Positions 15,702 through 24,807 of a DNA stretch of 64,000 nucleotides are shown one piece after another. Each line of letters starts with the position of its first letter. Within the stretch, counting starts at the first letter, position 1. Where the stretch lies: NCBI RefSeq assembly GCF_016917755.1, contig NZ_CP070326.1:6758001-6822000 (forward strand). Reading direction: 5' to 3'. Position numbers and translations under genes: made by a program. The stretch is from Streptomyces noursei. Its GTDB lineage: Bacteria; Actinomycetota; Actinomycetes; Streptomycetales; Streptomycetaceae. Under the pieces are notes generated by a model. It did not search any database. It was not told the origin of the DNA and saw nothing but the letters and a program-made list of their open reading frames with translations.

Positions 15702-17372
15702 GTGCCCTACCCGCTCGACGCCGTCGCCGTCCGCACCTGGTGCGGGTTGGCCCTGGAGGCGCTCGGACGGGAACGCGAGCGGATCGACGCGATCAACGTC
15801 TACCCGGTCGCCGACGGCGACACCGGCACCAACCTCTACCTGACGCTGGAATCGGCCGCCCGCGCGGTCGAGGCCGCCTTCGACGGCCACGGTTCCGCCG
15901 GCACCGCGCCCGCGCTCGCCGACGCCGTGGGCGCGATGGCGCACGGCGCCCTCATCGGGGCGCGCGGCAACTCCGGCACCATCCTGGCCCAGCTGCTGCG
16001 CGGCATGGCCCAGGTGCTGGTCGCCGCCCCGGCCGGGGAGACGGGCGCCGCGGAGGCACTGCGGCGGGCGCTGCGCCGGGCCGCGACGGCGGCCTACGAG
16101 GCGGTCGCGCACCCCGTGGAGGGCACCGTGCTGACCGTGGCGACCGCCGCGGCCGGCGCCGCCGAGCGGACCGCCGGCGGGGCCACCGGGGTCGCGGAGG
16201 TCGCCCGGGCCGCCCACCGGGGCGCGGCCGAGGCGCTGGAGGCCACGCCCGGCCAGCTCGCGGTGCTGGGAAAGGCGGGGGTGGTGGACGCCGGCGGCTG
16301 CGGGCTGGTGGCCCTGTTGGGTGCGCTCGCCGACGCCCTGTCCGGGGAGGTCACCGCGGTCCCCGTCGCCGTACGGGCCGGCGGCCCGCCGCCCGAGCCG
16401 TTCGGCTGCGCGGTGGCGGGCGTGGGGGACGCGACGGCGGAGGGCTGTGCCGACCCGCATGCCGGCGGGCCCGCCTTCGAGGTGATCTACCTGCTGGAGG
16501 CAGGGGACGCCGAGGTGGCCCGGCTGCGGGCCCGGCTCGACCGGCTCGGCGACTCGCTGGTGGTGGTCGGTGGGGACGGCCTGTGGAACGTCCATGTGCA
16601 CGTCGACGACGCCGGGGCCGCGGTGGAGGCCGGCATCGAGGCCGGCCGGCCGTACCGGATCCGGATCACCCACTTCGGCGCGGGCCCCCGGGGCAAGGAG
16701 CCCGCGCTGGCGGCCCGGGCCGTCGTCGCGGTGGTGCCGGGCGCCGGGCTCGCCGGACTCTGCACCGAGGCCGGTGCGACGGCGGTGACGGTACGCCCCG
16801 GGGAGCCGCCGGCCAGCGGCGAACTGGTCCAGGCGATCCGGCAGGCCCGCGCCCGCGAGGTGATGCTGCTGCCCAACGACCCCGAGCTGCGGCACACCGC
16901 GGCGGCCGCCGCCGAACAGGCCCGGGCCGAGGGTGTACGGGTCGCCGTCATCCCCACCCGCTCCGCCGTCCAGGGCCTCGCCGCGCTGGCGGTGCACGAG
17001 CCGGGCCGCAGCTTCGACGAGGACGTGGTCGCGATGACCGCGGCGGCCGGCGCCACCCGCTACGCCGAGCTGGCCGTCGCCGAGCACCAGTCCTGGACGA
17101 TGGCCGGGGTCTGCCAGGCCGGCGACGTGCTCGGCCTGATCGACGGCGATGTCGCGGTGATCGGGCCCGACCTGGCCCGCACCGCGATGACGGTGCTCGA
17201 CCGGATGCTCTCCGCCGGCGGCGAACTGGTCACCCTGGTCCTCGGCGCGGACGTCCCCGAGGCACTCGGCGAACGGCTGGAGCGGCATGTGCGCGAACGC
17301 CATCTCGCGGTGGACACCGTCGTCTACGAAGGCGGCGAATACGCGGCGCCGCTGTTGATCGGCGTGGAATAG
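15702..17372 (+). CDS. DAK2-domain (FakA/YloV-like) kinase
   Basis: A 556-residue protein. Residues about 10-200 form a DhaL-like DAK2 domain with the Mg-ADP loop NVYPVADGDTGTNLYLT and GARGNSGTILAQLLRG. The rest resembles the FakA C-terminal region. FakA phosphorylates fatty acids held by FakB (DegV) partners; family members without known partners are also common, and no fakB gene is present nearby, so the substrate is unproven. The GTG start has AGGAGG 5 bp upstream. In this genome group it sits directly before recG, as it does in many Gram-positive bacteria. Confidence 0.9.
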   Translation: MPYPLDAVAVRTWCGLALEALGRERERIDAINVYPVADGDTGTNLYLTLESAARAVEAAFDGHGSAGTAPALADAVGAMAHGALIGARGNSGTILAQLLRGMAQVLVAAPAGETGAAEALRRALRRAATAAYEAVAHPVEGTVLTVATAAAGAAERTAGGATGVAEVARAAHRGAAEALEATPGQLAVLGKAGVVDAGGCGLVALLGALADALSGEVTAVPVAVRAGGPPPEPFGCAVAGVGDATAEGCADPHAGGPAFEVIYLLEAGDAEVARLRARLDRLGDSLVVVGGDGLWNVHVHVDDAGAAVEAGIEAGRPYRIRITHFGAGPRGKEPALAARAVVAVVPGAGLAGLCTEAGATAVTVRPGEPPASGELVQAIRQARAREVMLLPNDPELRHTAAAAAEQARAEGVRVAVIPTRSAVQGLAALAVHEPGRSFDEDVVAMTAAAGATRYAELAVAEHQSWTMAGVCQAGDVLGLIDGDVAVIGPDLARTAMTVLDRMLSAGGELVTLVLGADVPEALGERLERHVRERHLAVDTVVYEGGEYAAPLLIGVE

Positions 17373-17479
17373 CGCGCCGTACCGGGGTATCGAGAAGGCC
17401 GCCCGGAATGCCGTCCGGTTCCGGAATTCCGGCCGCGGAAAGCGGCGTCGGTGGCTCGTTGTCAGTGGCGTGGTGTGCA

Positions 17480-20467
17480 ATGGAACGCGTGGCAGCGCTC
17501 GACGAACCCCTGAAGAAAATCCTCGGCGGCACCACCGCGAAGGTCCTGGCCGAACACCTCGGCCTGGAAACGGTCGGCGATCTGCTGCACCACTATCCGC
17601 GGCGCTATGCCGAGCGTGGTGAGCTGACCCGGCTCTCCGACCTGCCGCTGGACGAGCACGTCACGGTCGTCGCCCAGGTCGCCGACGCCCGCGTCCTCAC
17701 CTTCAACCACGGCCGCGGACAGCGGCTGGAGGTGACGCTCACGGACGGCAGCGGCCGCCTCCAGCTGGTCTTCTTCGGCAAGGGCATCCACAAGCCGCAC
17801 AAGGACCTGCTGCCCGGGAGGCGCGCGATGTTCGCGGGCAAGGTCTCGGTCTTCAACCGTAAGCTCCAACTGGCCCACCCCGAATACGAACTCCTCGACC
17901 GGGACGCCGACAACGGCGCCGTCGACGCCTTCGCCAATCAGCTCATGCCGATCTACCCGGCGTGCCAGCAGATGGCCTCCTGGAAGATCGCCAAGGCGGT
18001 GGACGCGGTGCTGCCCAGCGCCCAGGACGCGGTGGACCCGCTGCCCCCGGGGCTGCGCGAGGGCCGCGCCCTGATCCCGCTCACCGAGGCGCTGCTGAAG
18101 ATCCACCGCCCCGGCACCAAGGCCGACATCGCCGACGCCCGGGCCCGGCTGAAGTGGGACGAGGCGTTCGTCCTGCAGGTCGCGCTCGCCCGCCGCCGCT
18201 TCGCCGACTCCCAACTCCCCGCCGTACCACGGAGGTTGACCCCCGGCGGCATCCTCGACGCGTTCGACGCCCGGCTGCCCTTCACGCTCACCGAGGGTCA
18301 GACCAAGGTCAGCCGGGAGATCTTCGACGACCTGGCGACCGAGCACCCGATGCACCGCCTCCTCCAGGGCGAGGTCGGCTCCGGCAAGGCCCAGCCGCTG
18401 GACGCCCTGGTGCTCACCCCGCGCGGCTTCCGCCCCATGGGAGAGATGGCGCCGGGCACCGAAGTGGTGGTGCCCAGCGGCGGGACCGCCCTGGTGGACG
18501 GGGTGTTCCCGCAGGGCGAGCGGGAGGTGTGGCGGTTGGTGCTGTCCGACGGCAGCACCGTCGAGTGCGACGACGAGCACCTGTGGATCGTCTCGTCCCG
18601 GGCCACGGGGGAGCGGGTGCTGACCACCCGCGCGCTGCGGGCCGACCTGCTGGACGGCGACGGCCGGCCGCGCTGGTCGATCGCCCCGGCCACCCCGGTG
18701 GACCTCGACGACGGCGGCCCGCGCCCGCTCGACGCGTACGAGCTGGGCCGCACCGTGGGCGCGGGCGGTGCCGCGCCGGCCGGCCGCGCCGTCCCCGACG
18801 CCTACCGCAACGCCCCCGTCAAGGACCGCCGGGCGCTGCTCGCCGGCCTGTTGGACGCCGGGGGCGAACCCCTCGGCGCCGACGGTGCCGTCCGGGTCTT
18901 CCGCGCCGCCCCGGCCCCGTTGGCCGCCGACCTCGCCTGGCTGGCGCGCTCCCTGGGCGGCACGGCCCGCAGCGCCCCGGCGGCCGGCGGCGGTCACGAC
19001 GTCACGGTCGCGGTCCCGGAGGAAGGGGCCGGCGGCGACGCCTTCCGGCGCACCGTCCTGGCCGTCGAGCACGTCGGCCGCAGGCCCGTCCAGTGCATCA
19101 GCGTCGCGCACCCCTCCCACGCCTATGTGACCGACCACTTCACGGTCACCCACAACACCATGGTCGCGCTGCGCGCCATGCTCGGCGTCGTCGACAGCGG
19201 TGGCCAGGCGGCGATGCTCGCCCCCACCGAGGTGCTGGCCCAGCAGCACCACCGCTCCGTCACCGAGATGATGGGCGACTTGGCCGAGGGCGGCATGCTG
19301 GGCGGCGCGGAGCAGGGCACCAAGGTGGTGCTGCTGACCGGTTCGATGGGCGCCGCGGCCCGCCGGCAGGCGCTGCTCGACCTGGTCACCGGCGAGGCCG
19401 GCGTCGTGATCGGGACGCATGCGCTGATCGAGGACGTGGTGCAGTTCCAGGACCTGGGCCTGGTGGTCGTCGACGAGCAGCACCGCTTCGGTGTCGAGCA
19501 GCGCGACGCCCTGCGCTCCAAGGGCAAGCAACCGCCGCACCTGCTGGTGATGACCGCGACGCCGATTCCGCGGACGGTCGCCATGACCGTCTTCGGCGAT
19601 CTGGAGACCTCGGTGCTGGACCAGCTCCCCGCCGGCCGCTCGCCGATCGCCAGCCATGTGGTGCCCGCCAAGGACAAGCCGCACTTCCTCGCCCGCGCCT
19701 GGGAGCGGGTCCGCGAGGAGGTGGCCGCCGGCCACCAGGCGTATGTGGTCTGCCCGCGGATCGGCGACGACGAGGAGGCCCCCGCGCCCAAGGGGAAGAA
19801 GGCCAAGGACCCGGCGGCGCAGCCGAGTTCACCGGAGGACCTGGCCGAGAAGCGCCCCCCGCTGGCCGTCCTCGACATCGCCGAGCAACTGGGCAAGGGC
19901 CCGCTCGCCGGCCTGCGGGTGGCGGTGCTGCACGGCCGGATGGCCCCGGACGACAAGGACGACGTGATGCGCCGGTTCGCCGCCGGCGAGTTGGACGTGC
20001 TGGTCGCCACCACGGTCATCGAGGTCGGCGTCAACGTCCCCAACGCCACCGTCATGGTGATCATGGACGCGGACCGCTTCGGCGTCTCCCAGCTCCACCA
20101 GCTCCGCGGCCGGGTCGGCCGTGGCGCGGCGCCCGGCCTGTGCCTGCTGGTCAGCGAGATGCCCGAGGCCAGCCCGGCCCGCGCCCGGCTCGCCGCGGTC
20201 GCCGCCACCCTCGACGGCTTCGAACTCTCCCGCATCGACCTGGAACAGCGGCGCGAGGGCGACGTCCTGGGCCAGGCGCAGTCCGGCGTCCGCTCCTCAC
20301 TGCGGATGCTCGCGGTCATCGACGACGAGGAGGTGATCACCGCGGCCCGTGAGGAGGCCACCGCCCTGGTCGCCGCCGACCCGGAGCTGGCCGGCTGCCC
20401 CGAACTGCGGACCGCGCTGTCCGCCCTGTTGGACGACGAACGGGAGAGCTATCTGGACAAGGGCTGA
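17480..20467 (+). CDS. recG: ATP-dependent DNA helicase RecG, interrupted by an intein
   Basis: The frame encodes 995 residues. Removing an in-frame intein (residues 304-559) leaves a normal 739-residue RecG, the branch-migration helicase that processes stalled forks. An N-terminal OB-fold wedge domain is followed by superfamily 2 helicase motifs: Walker A EVGSGK-T (split by the intein), the Walker B region VVVDEQHRFGVEQR, TATPIPRT, and the late HQLRGRVGR motif VI. The helicase is inactive until splicing because the intein separates Lys from Thr of GSGKT. The ATG at 17480 gives the family N-terminus LDEPLKKILG. The gene follows the DAK2-domain gene by about 100 bp. Confidence 0.96.
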   Translation: MERVAALDEPLKKILGGTTAKVLAEHLGLETVGDLLHHYPRRYAERGELTRLSDLPLDEHVTVVAQVADARVLTFNHGRGQRLEVTLTDGSGRLQLVFFGKGIHKPHKDLLPGRRAMFAGKVSVFNRKLQLAHPEYELLDRDADNGAVDAFANQLMPIYPACQQMASWKIAKAVDAVLPSAQDAVDPLPPGLREGRALIPLTEALLKIHRPGTKADIADARARLKWDEAFVLQVALARRRFADSQLPAVPRRLTPGGILDAFDARLPFTLTEGQTKVSREIFDDLATEHPMHRLLQGEVGSGKAQPLDALVLTPRGFRPMGEMAPGTEVVVPSGGTALVDGVFPQGEREVWRLVLSDGSTVECDDEHLWIVSSRATGERVLTTRALRADLLDGDGRPRWSIAPATPVDLDDGGPRPLDAYELGRTVGAGGAAPAGRAVPDAYRNAPVKDRRALLAGLLDAGGEPLGADGAVRVFRAAPAPLAADLAWLARSLGGTARSAPAAGGGHDVTVAVPEEGAGGDAFRRTVLAVEHVGRRPVQCISVAHPSHAYVTDHFTVTHNTMVALRAMLGVVDSGGQAAMLAPTEVLAQQHHRSVTEMMGDLAEGGMLGGAEQGTKVVLLTGSMGAAARRQALLDLVTGEAGVVIGTHALIEDVVQFQDLGLVVVDEQHRFGVEQRDALRSKGKQPPHLLVMTATPIPRTVAMTVFGDLETSVLDQLPAGRSPIASHVVPAKDKPHFLARAWERVREEVAAGHQAYVVCPRIGDDEEAPAPKGKKAKDPAAQPSSPEDLAEKRPPLAVLDIAEQLGKGPLAGLRVAVLHGRMAPDDKDDVMRRFAAGELDVLVATTVIEVGVNVPNATVMVIMDADRFGVSQLHQLRGRVGRGAAPGLCLLVSEMPEASPARARLAAVAATLDGFELSRIDLEQRREGDVLGQAQSGVRSSLRMLAVIDDEEVITAAREEATALVAADPELAGCPELRTALSALLDDERESYLDKG
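18389..19156 (+). mobile_element. Class 3-type intein in RecG with degenerate LAGLIDADG endonuclease
   Basis: This 256-codon insert starts with Ala instead of Cys or Ser (AQPLDALVLTPRGFRPMGEM) and ends in VTHN followed by Thr. The splicing residues fit the class 3 pattern: Trp66 in block B (DDEHLW), Cys236 in block F (RPVQCISV) and Thr254 in block G. His64 and Asn256 are present. The middle retains the spacing of a LAGLIDADG endonuclease, but the two acidic motifs read LGRTVGAGG and LAGLLDAGG, so the catalytic Asp is replaced in each. Base composition matches the host gene. Splicing activity is inferred from intact residues. Confidence 0.93.
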
Positions 20468-20642
20468 ATCCGGACAAAGGTCGAGCCGTGGGCATCGGCC
20501 GAGCGCACCCGGCCCGTGAGAACGATCACGGTCGGGCGGTGCCGGGGGCGGACCCGCCCCGCGGGGGACGGACATATCGTGGGAGAGCGGAGTCCACCGG
20601 GCCCCGCCCCTCTCCGACCACGCTCAACGTAAGGACGGGCCC

Positions 20643-21242
20643 ATGACCCGCGTGATCGCCGGTAAGGCCGGCGGCCGCCGCCTCGCCGTACCACCGGGCA
20701 ACGGCACCCGCCCGACCTCCGACCGCGCGCGCGAGGGCATGTTCTCCACCTGGGAGTCGCTCGACGGCCCGCTGGCCGGTGCCCGGGTGCTCGACCTCTA
20801 CGGCGGTTCCGGCGCGGTCGGCCTGGAGGCGCTCTCCCGCGGCGCCGCGCACGTCCTGCTGGTCGAGGCCGATCCCCGCGCCGTCCGCACCATCCGGGAG
20901 AACGTCAAGGCGGTCGGCCTGCCCGGCGCGGAGGTCCGCCCCGGCAAGGCCGAGCAGACCGCCGCGACCCCGGCCCCCGGCGAGCCGTACGACGTCGTCT
21001 TCCTGGACCCGCCGTACGCGGTCGGCGACGCCGAACTCCGCGAGATTCTGCTCACACTCCGTGGTCAGGGGTGGCTTGCCGCGGAGGCACTCGTCACCGT
21101 GGAGCGGAGTACCCGGGGCGGCACGTTCACCTGGCCGGACGGATTCGAAGCGATCAGGGCCCGTCGCTACGGCGAGGGGACGCTTTGGTACGGTCGCGCC
21201 GCTTCGGCTTCCGCCGAACCGACGTCAGCAACCCTGTCATGA
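20643..21242 (+). CDS. rsmD: 16S rRNA (guanine(966)-N(2))-methyltransferase
   Basis: A 199-residue Rossmann-fold methyltransferase acting on G966 of 16S rRNA during 30S assembly. MTRVIAGKAGGRRL at the N-terminus and PTSDRAREGMFS bind RNA; LDLYGGSGAVGLEALSRGA is the SAM motif I and FLDPPY the catalytic motif IV. It follows recG by 175 bp and its TGA overlaps an in-frame ATG of coaD, a pairing conserved across bacteria. Confidence 0.95.
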   Translation: MTRVIAGKAGGRRLAVPPGNGTRPTSDRAREGMFSTWESLDGPLAGARVLDLYGGSGAVGLEALSRGAAHVLLVEADPRAVRTIRENVKAVGLPGAEVRPGKAEQTAATPAPGEPYDVVFLDPPYAVGDAELREILLTLRGQGWLAAEALVTVERSTRGGTFTWPDGFEAIRARRYGEGTLWYGRAASASAEPTSATLS

Positions 21243-21268
21243 ACGGACCGGAGAGCGAGGAGACGAAG

Positions 21269-21751
21269 TTGCGCCGCGCCGTCTGTCCGGGGTCCTTCGA
21301 CCCCATCACCAACGGGCACCTGGACATCATCGCCCGGGCCTCCAAGCTGTACGACGTCGTCCATGTCGCCGTCATGATCAACCAGTCCAAGCAGGGCCTG
21401 TTCACGGTCGAGGAGCGGATCGACCTGATCCGGCGGGCCACCGCCGATTACGGCAACGTCGAGGTCGAGGCGTTCCACGGCCTGCTCGTCGACTTCTGCA
21501 AGCAGCGCGACATCCCGGCCATCGTCAAGGGCCTGCGCGCGGTCAGCGACTTCGACTACGAACTCCAGATGGCCCAGATGAACAACGGCCTCTCCGGGGT
21601 GGAGACGCTCTTCGTGCCGACCAACCCCACCTACAGCTTCCTCTCCTCCAGCCTGGTCAAGGAGGTCGCGGCCTGGGGCGGCGACGTCTCCCACCTGGTT
21701 CCGCCGTTCGTCCTGGAGGCACTGACCGAACGGCTCCGCAAGAAGCCGTGA
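21269..21751 (+). CDS. coaD: Phosphopantetheine adenylyltransferase
   Basis: CoaD transfers AMP from ATP to 4'-phosphopantetheine, the penultimate step of coenzyme A synthesis. The TxGH motif is in PITNGHLDII; KGLRAVSDFDYE and YSFLSSSLVKEV complete the active site. I chose the TTG at 21269 because GAGGAG lies 6 bp upstream and it yields 160 residues beginning RRAVCPGSFDP, the standard family N-terminus. An ATG at 21239, overlapping the rsmD stop, would add ten residues and remains possible. Confidence 0.93.
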   Translation: MRRAVCPGSFDPITNGHLDIIARASKLYDVVHVAVMINQSKQGLFTVEERIDLIRRATADYGNVEVEAFHGLLVDFCKQRDIPAIVKGLRAVSDFDYELQMAQMNNGLSGVETLFVPTNPTYSFLSSSLVKEVAAWGGDVSHLVPPFVLEALTERLRKKP

Positions 21752-21879
21752 CCCGGCACCCGGTGCGGTAGGACCGACCCTGTTCTGACGGTTCGTCAGC
21801 AGGTGTCGGGGCGGGGGATCCTGGCCGTACAGTCGTCCCGTTCCGTCCCTACCATCCTGCAGAGAGTGGCGAGTCCAAG

Positions 21880-22977
21880 GTGGACGTCCAGAAGAAGCTC
21901 GACGACATCGTCGCAGCCGTCGGCAGCGCCCGGTCCGTGCCCATGTCGGCCTCGTGCGTGGTCAACCGCGCCGAGCTGCTCGCCATGCTGGAGGAAGTGC
22001 GCGGCGCGCTGCCCGGTTCCCTGGCCCAGGCGCAGGAACTCCTCGGCGGGCGCGAGCAGATGGTGGAGGAGGCCCGCGCCGAGGCCGAGCGGATCATCGA
22101 GTCCGCGCACAGCCAGCGCGGTTCGCTGATCTCGGACACCGAGGTGGTCCGACGGGCCCAGGACGAGGCGGACCGCGTCCTGGCCGAGGCCCGCCAGGAG
22201 GCCGAGGAGATCCGCATCCAGGCCGACGACTACGTCGACAGCAAGCTCGCCAACTTCGAGGTCGTGCTCACCAAGACCATCGGCGCGGTCGACCGCGGCC
22301 GGGAGAAGCTGCTCGGTCGCGGCCCCGGCCTCGACGAAATGGGCCACGAGGACGTCGAGGCCCCCGAGCGCAGCGCCGACCCGGAAACCCTCAAGCAGCG
22401 CGCCGACACCTATGTGGACGCCAAGTTCGGTGCCTTTCAGGCCGTCCTGACCAAGACCCTGGAGGCGGTCGGCCGCGGCCGGGACAAGCTCCAGGGCGCC
22501 CGCCCGATCGACGAGCTCGCCGACCACCTCGCCGCCCAGAGCGACCCGCACACTGCCGCCCCGCCGCAGGCCGACGCGGACTACCTCGCCGGCCTGGCGG
22601 GCGTCACCCCGCTTCAGGAGGCCCCGCAGGCGGTGCCCCAGGAGACGATCCACGACCCGCAGCCCGGCTACTACGACGGCCAGGCCGTCGCCTACCAGCA
22701 GTCGGACGGCTACTCCTACCAGCAGCACACCGAGCAGGTCCCCTACGCCCAGCACCAGGACCTCTACGGCTACGACTGGCAGCAGTCGGCCGGCCAGGTG
22801 CCGCAGCAGGGCTATGACGCGGGCGTCGGCTACCAGCCGTCGCAGCTGCCCCAGCAGCCCCAGCACGTTCCCCAGGCCCCCGGCACCCAGCCCGCCGCCC
22901 TGGACGAGACCAGCCTCTTCGACACCAGTCTGATCAACCTCGACCAGCTGCGGCAGTACGAAGAGGGCCGCCACTAG
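21880..22977 (+). CDS. DivIVA-like coiled-coil protein
   Basis: A 365-residue cytoplasmic protein. Residues about 30-170 are rich in Ala/Glu/Arg heptads predicting coiled coil (REQMVEEARAEAERIIES and following), with similarity to DivIVA and ATP synthase b-type stalks. A repeated YVDxKxxxFxxVLTKTxxAVxRGRxKL segment occurs twice (about residues 114-142 and 184-212). The C-terminal 130 residues are Gln/Tyr/Pro-rich and disordered, ending in a conserved SLFDTSLINLDQLRQYE. Annotated in Streptomyces as a cell division initiation or secreted-stalk-like protein; the precise role is uncertain. GTG start. Confidence 0.86.
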   Translation: MDVQKKLDDIVAAVGSARSVPMSASCVVNRAELLAMLEEVRGALPGSLAQAQELLGGREQMVEEARAEAERIIESAHSQRGSLISDTEVVRRAQDEADRVLAEARQEAEEIRIQADDYVDSKLANFEVVLTKTIGAVDRGREKLLGRGPGLDEMGHEDVEAPERSADPETLKQRADTYVDAKFGAFQAVLTKTLEAVGRGRDKLQGARPIDELADHLAAQSDPHTAAPPQADADYLAGLAGVTPLQEAPQAVPQETIHDPQPGYYDGQAVAYQQSDGYSYQQHTEQVPYAQHQDLYGYDWQQSAGQVPQQGYDAGVGYQPSQLPQQPQHVPQAPGTQPAALDETSLFDTSLINLDQLRQYEEGRH

Positions 22978-23016
22978 GCACCGCCGGCCTCCGTGGCCGA
23001 GGGGCGACGGGGCGGA

Positions 23017-23046
23017 TTGGGCCTATCGGGGGCCGTCCAGTATCCT
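23017..23046 (+). promoter_or_regulatory. Promoter candidate for yceD-rpmF-rnc
   Basis: TTGGGC (23017-23022) and TATCCT (23041-23046) are 18 bp apart in the gap after the coiled-coil gene and ahead of yceD. Confidence 0.45.
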
Positions 23047-23176
23047 GGCTGTTCGGTCGCGTGTATGCCCGCGATCACTGCTGCCCGCACGTCGGATACC
23101 GGCCGTGGGCGGCTGATACCGCAGTACAGAAAGCAGGAAAGCCATCAACGCCCGCCTCGACCACCGTTCCCCGCTC

Positions 23177-23764
23177 GTGTTCGACACACGCGAGCTGGGC
23201 CGTCGTCCCGGCACGCTCAAGCGGCTCTCCCGCTCCGTCGAGGCCCCCGCGGACCTCGGCAACGAGATCATCGGAGCGCCCGAGGGCGAGCCGATCGAGC
23301 TCGACCTCCGCCTGGAAGCGGTCATGGACGGGGTGCTTGTCACAGGTACCGCCCGTGCGACCGTGAAGGGGGAGTGCGTAAGGTGTCTGGAGCCGCTAGA
23401 GCGAGTGCTCGAAGCGGACTTCCAGGAACTGTTCGCCTACCCCGACGCCGACGTCCGGACTGCTGAGTCCGGCGACGACGCCGAGGACGAGGAGGACACG
23501 TTCTACATCGAGGACGATCTGTTCGACCTCGAACCCGTGCTGCGGGACGCGGTGGTGCTTGCACTGCCGCTGCAGCCGGTGTGCCGGGAGGACTGCCCGG
23601 GCCTGTGTTCCGATTGCGGAGCGCGGCTGGCGGACGACCCGGACCACCACCACGACGCCGTCGACATGCGCTGGGCGGCACTGCAGGAACTCGTCGGGTC
23701 CAACCAGGACCACGAGATGGACAATGAACCCCGCGACGGCGGGGATGAACCTCAGGAGAAGTAG
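23177..23764 (+). CDS. yceD: YceD/DUF177 family protein (start uncertain)
   Basis: YceD proteins are almost always encoded just before rpmF and are linked to 23S rRNA accumulation. CVRCLEPL near residue 68 and the late CREDCPGLCSDCG Cys cluster match the family; the centre is very acidic. The only standard start in frame is this GTG, with no Shine-Dalgarno sequence and inside a segment (ARLDHRSPLVFDTRELG) that is conserved from earlier codons in homologues I recall. An AGGAAAG at 23135 precedes in-frame ATC 23144, so initiation may be non-canonical. rpmF starts 2 bp downstream. Confidence 0.85.
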   Translation: MFDTRELGRRPGTLKRLSRSVEAPADLGNEIIGAPEGEPIELDLRLEAVMDGVLVTGTARATVKGECVRCLEPLERVLEADFQELFAYPDADVRTAESGDDAEDEEDTFYIEDDLFDLEPVLRDAVVLALPLQPVCREDCPGLCSDCGARLADDPDHHHDAVDMRWAALQELVGSNQDHEMDNEPRDGGDEPQEK

Positions 23765-23766
23765 CC

Positions 23767-23940
23767 GTGGCTGTTCCGAAGCGGAAGATGTCGCGCAGCA
23801 ACACGCGCCACCGCCGGTCGCAGTGGAAGGCTGCGGTCCCCACCCTGGTTGCGTGCGAGCGCTGCCAGGAGCCGAAGCAGCAGCACATCGCGTGCCCGAG
23901 CTGCGGCACCTACAACAAGCGCCAGGTCATCGCGGTCTGA
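23767..23940 (+). CDS. rpmF: 50S ribosomal protein L32
   Basis: A 57-residue basic protein, MAVPKRKMSRSNTRHRRS at the N-terminus, with CERC and CPSC pairs that form the L32 zinc site. A GTG start follows the yceD stop by 2 bp with AGGAGAAG upstream. The yceD-rpmF-rnc order is strongly conserved in actinobacteria. Too short to appear in a typical minimum-length reading-frame list, but unmistakable by sequence. Confidence 0.97.
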   Translation: MAVPKRKMSRSNTRHRRSQWKAAVPTLVACERCQEPKQQHIACPSCGTYNKRQVIAV

Positions 23941-23947
23941 GCGGCTG

Positions 23948-24796
23948 GTGACAGGCACTGTGTCTAGCCCGAAGAAGGAAGAAGACGGCCCTTCCTCACC
24001 CCGCAAGCGCGGTGAGGAAACGGCACCGGCGGACACGGCCTCGTCCCTCTCGCTTCTGGAAGGGCGGCTCGGGTACACACTTGAGTCCGCCCTTCTGGTG
24101 CGTGCGCTGACGCATCGCTCGTACGCCTACGAGAACGGCGGTCTGCCCACCAACGAGCGGCTCGAATTCCTCGGGGATTCGGTCCTCGGCCTGGTGGTCA
24201 CGGACACGCTGTACCGCATCCACCCCGACCTGCCGGAAGGCCAGCTGGCCAAGTTGCGGGCCGCGGTGGTCAACTCGCGGGCGCTCGCCGAGGTGGGCCG
24301 CGGCCTCGACCTCGGCGCCTTCATCCGCCTCGGACGGGGCGAAGAGGGCACGGGCGGCCGGGACAAGGCGTCCATCCTCGCCGACACCCTGGAAGCGGTG
24401 ATCGGCGCGGTCTATCTCGACCAGGGCCTCGACGCGGCCGGCGAGCTGGTACACCGGCTCTTCGACCCGCTCATCGAGAAGTCCTCCAGCCTGGGCGCCG
24501 GCCTGGACTGGAAGACAAGTCTCCAGGAGCTCACCGCGACCGAGGGCCTCGGGGTCCCGGAATATCTGGTCACCGAGACCGGCCCGGACCACGAGAAGAC
24601 CTTTACTGCTGCTGCCCGCGTCGGTGGTGTCTCGTACGGCACCGGCACCGGCCGCAGCAAGAAGGAGGCCGAGCAGCAGGCGGCCGAGTCCGCATGGCGC
24701 GCGATCCGCGCCGCGGCGGACGAGGCGGCAGGGAAGGCGCCGGAAGGCGACGACCCGGCTCAGGCTTCCGGCGACACCCCGTCGCCGACACACTGA
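23948..24796 (+). CDS. rnc: Ribonuclease III
   Basis: RNase III cleaves double-stranded RNA in rRNA processing; in S. coelicolor it is also AbsB, a global regulator of antibiotic production. The catalytic signature NERLEFLGDSVLGLVVTD (near residue 75) and DTLEAVIGAVYLDQG form the nuclease site, followed by a double-stranded RNA-binding domain (TGPDHEKTFTAAARVGG, then RSKKEAEQQAAESAW). I chose GTG 23948, giving MTGTVSS, similar to known Streptomyces starts; GTG 23960 is also in frame. It starts 7 bp after rpmF and a long hairpin follows. Confidence 0.95.
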   Translation: MTGTVSSPKKEEDGPSSPRKRGEETAPADTASSLSLLEGRLGYTLESALLVRALTHRSYAYENGGLPTNERLEFLGDSVLGLVVTDTLYRIHPDLPEGQLAKLRAAVVNSRALAEVGRGLDLGAFIRLGRGEEGTGGRDKASILADTLEAVIGAVYLDQGLDAAGELVHRLFDPLIEKSSSLGAGLDWKTSLQELTATEGLGVPEYLVTETGPDHEKTFTAAARVGGVSYGTGTGRSKKEAEQQAAESAWRAIRAAADEAAGKAPEGDDPAQASGDTPSPTH

Positions 24797-24807
24797 ACCA
24801 CCGCTTC

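Noticed and set aside
18389..19156. An insertion sequence or frameshift in recG
   Set aside because: The insert is in frame throughout, has no inverted repeats or target duplication, and carries intein splicing motifs.
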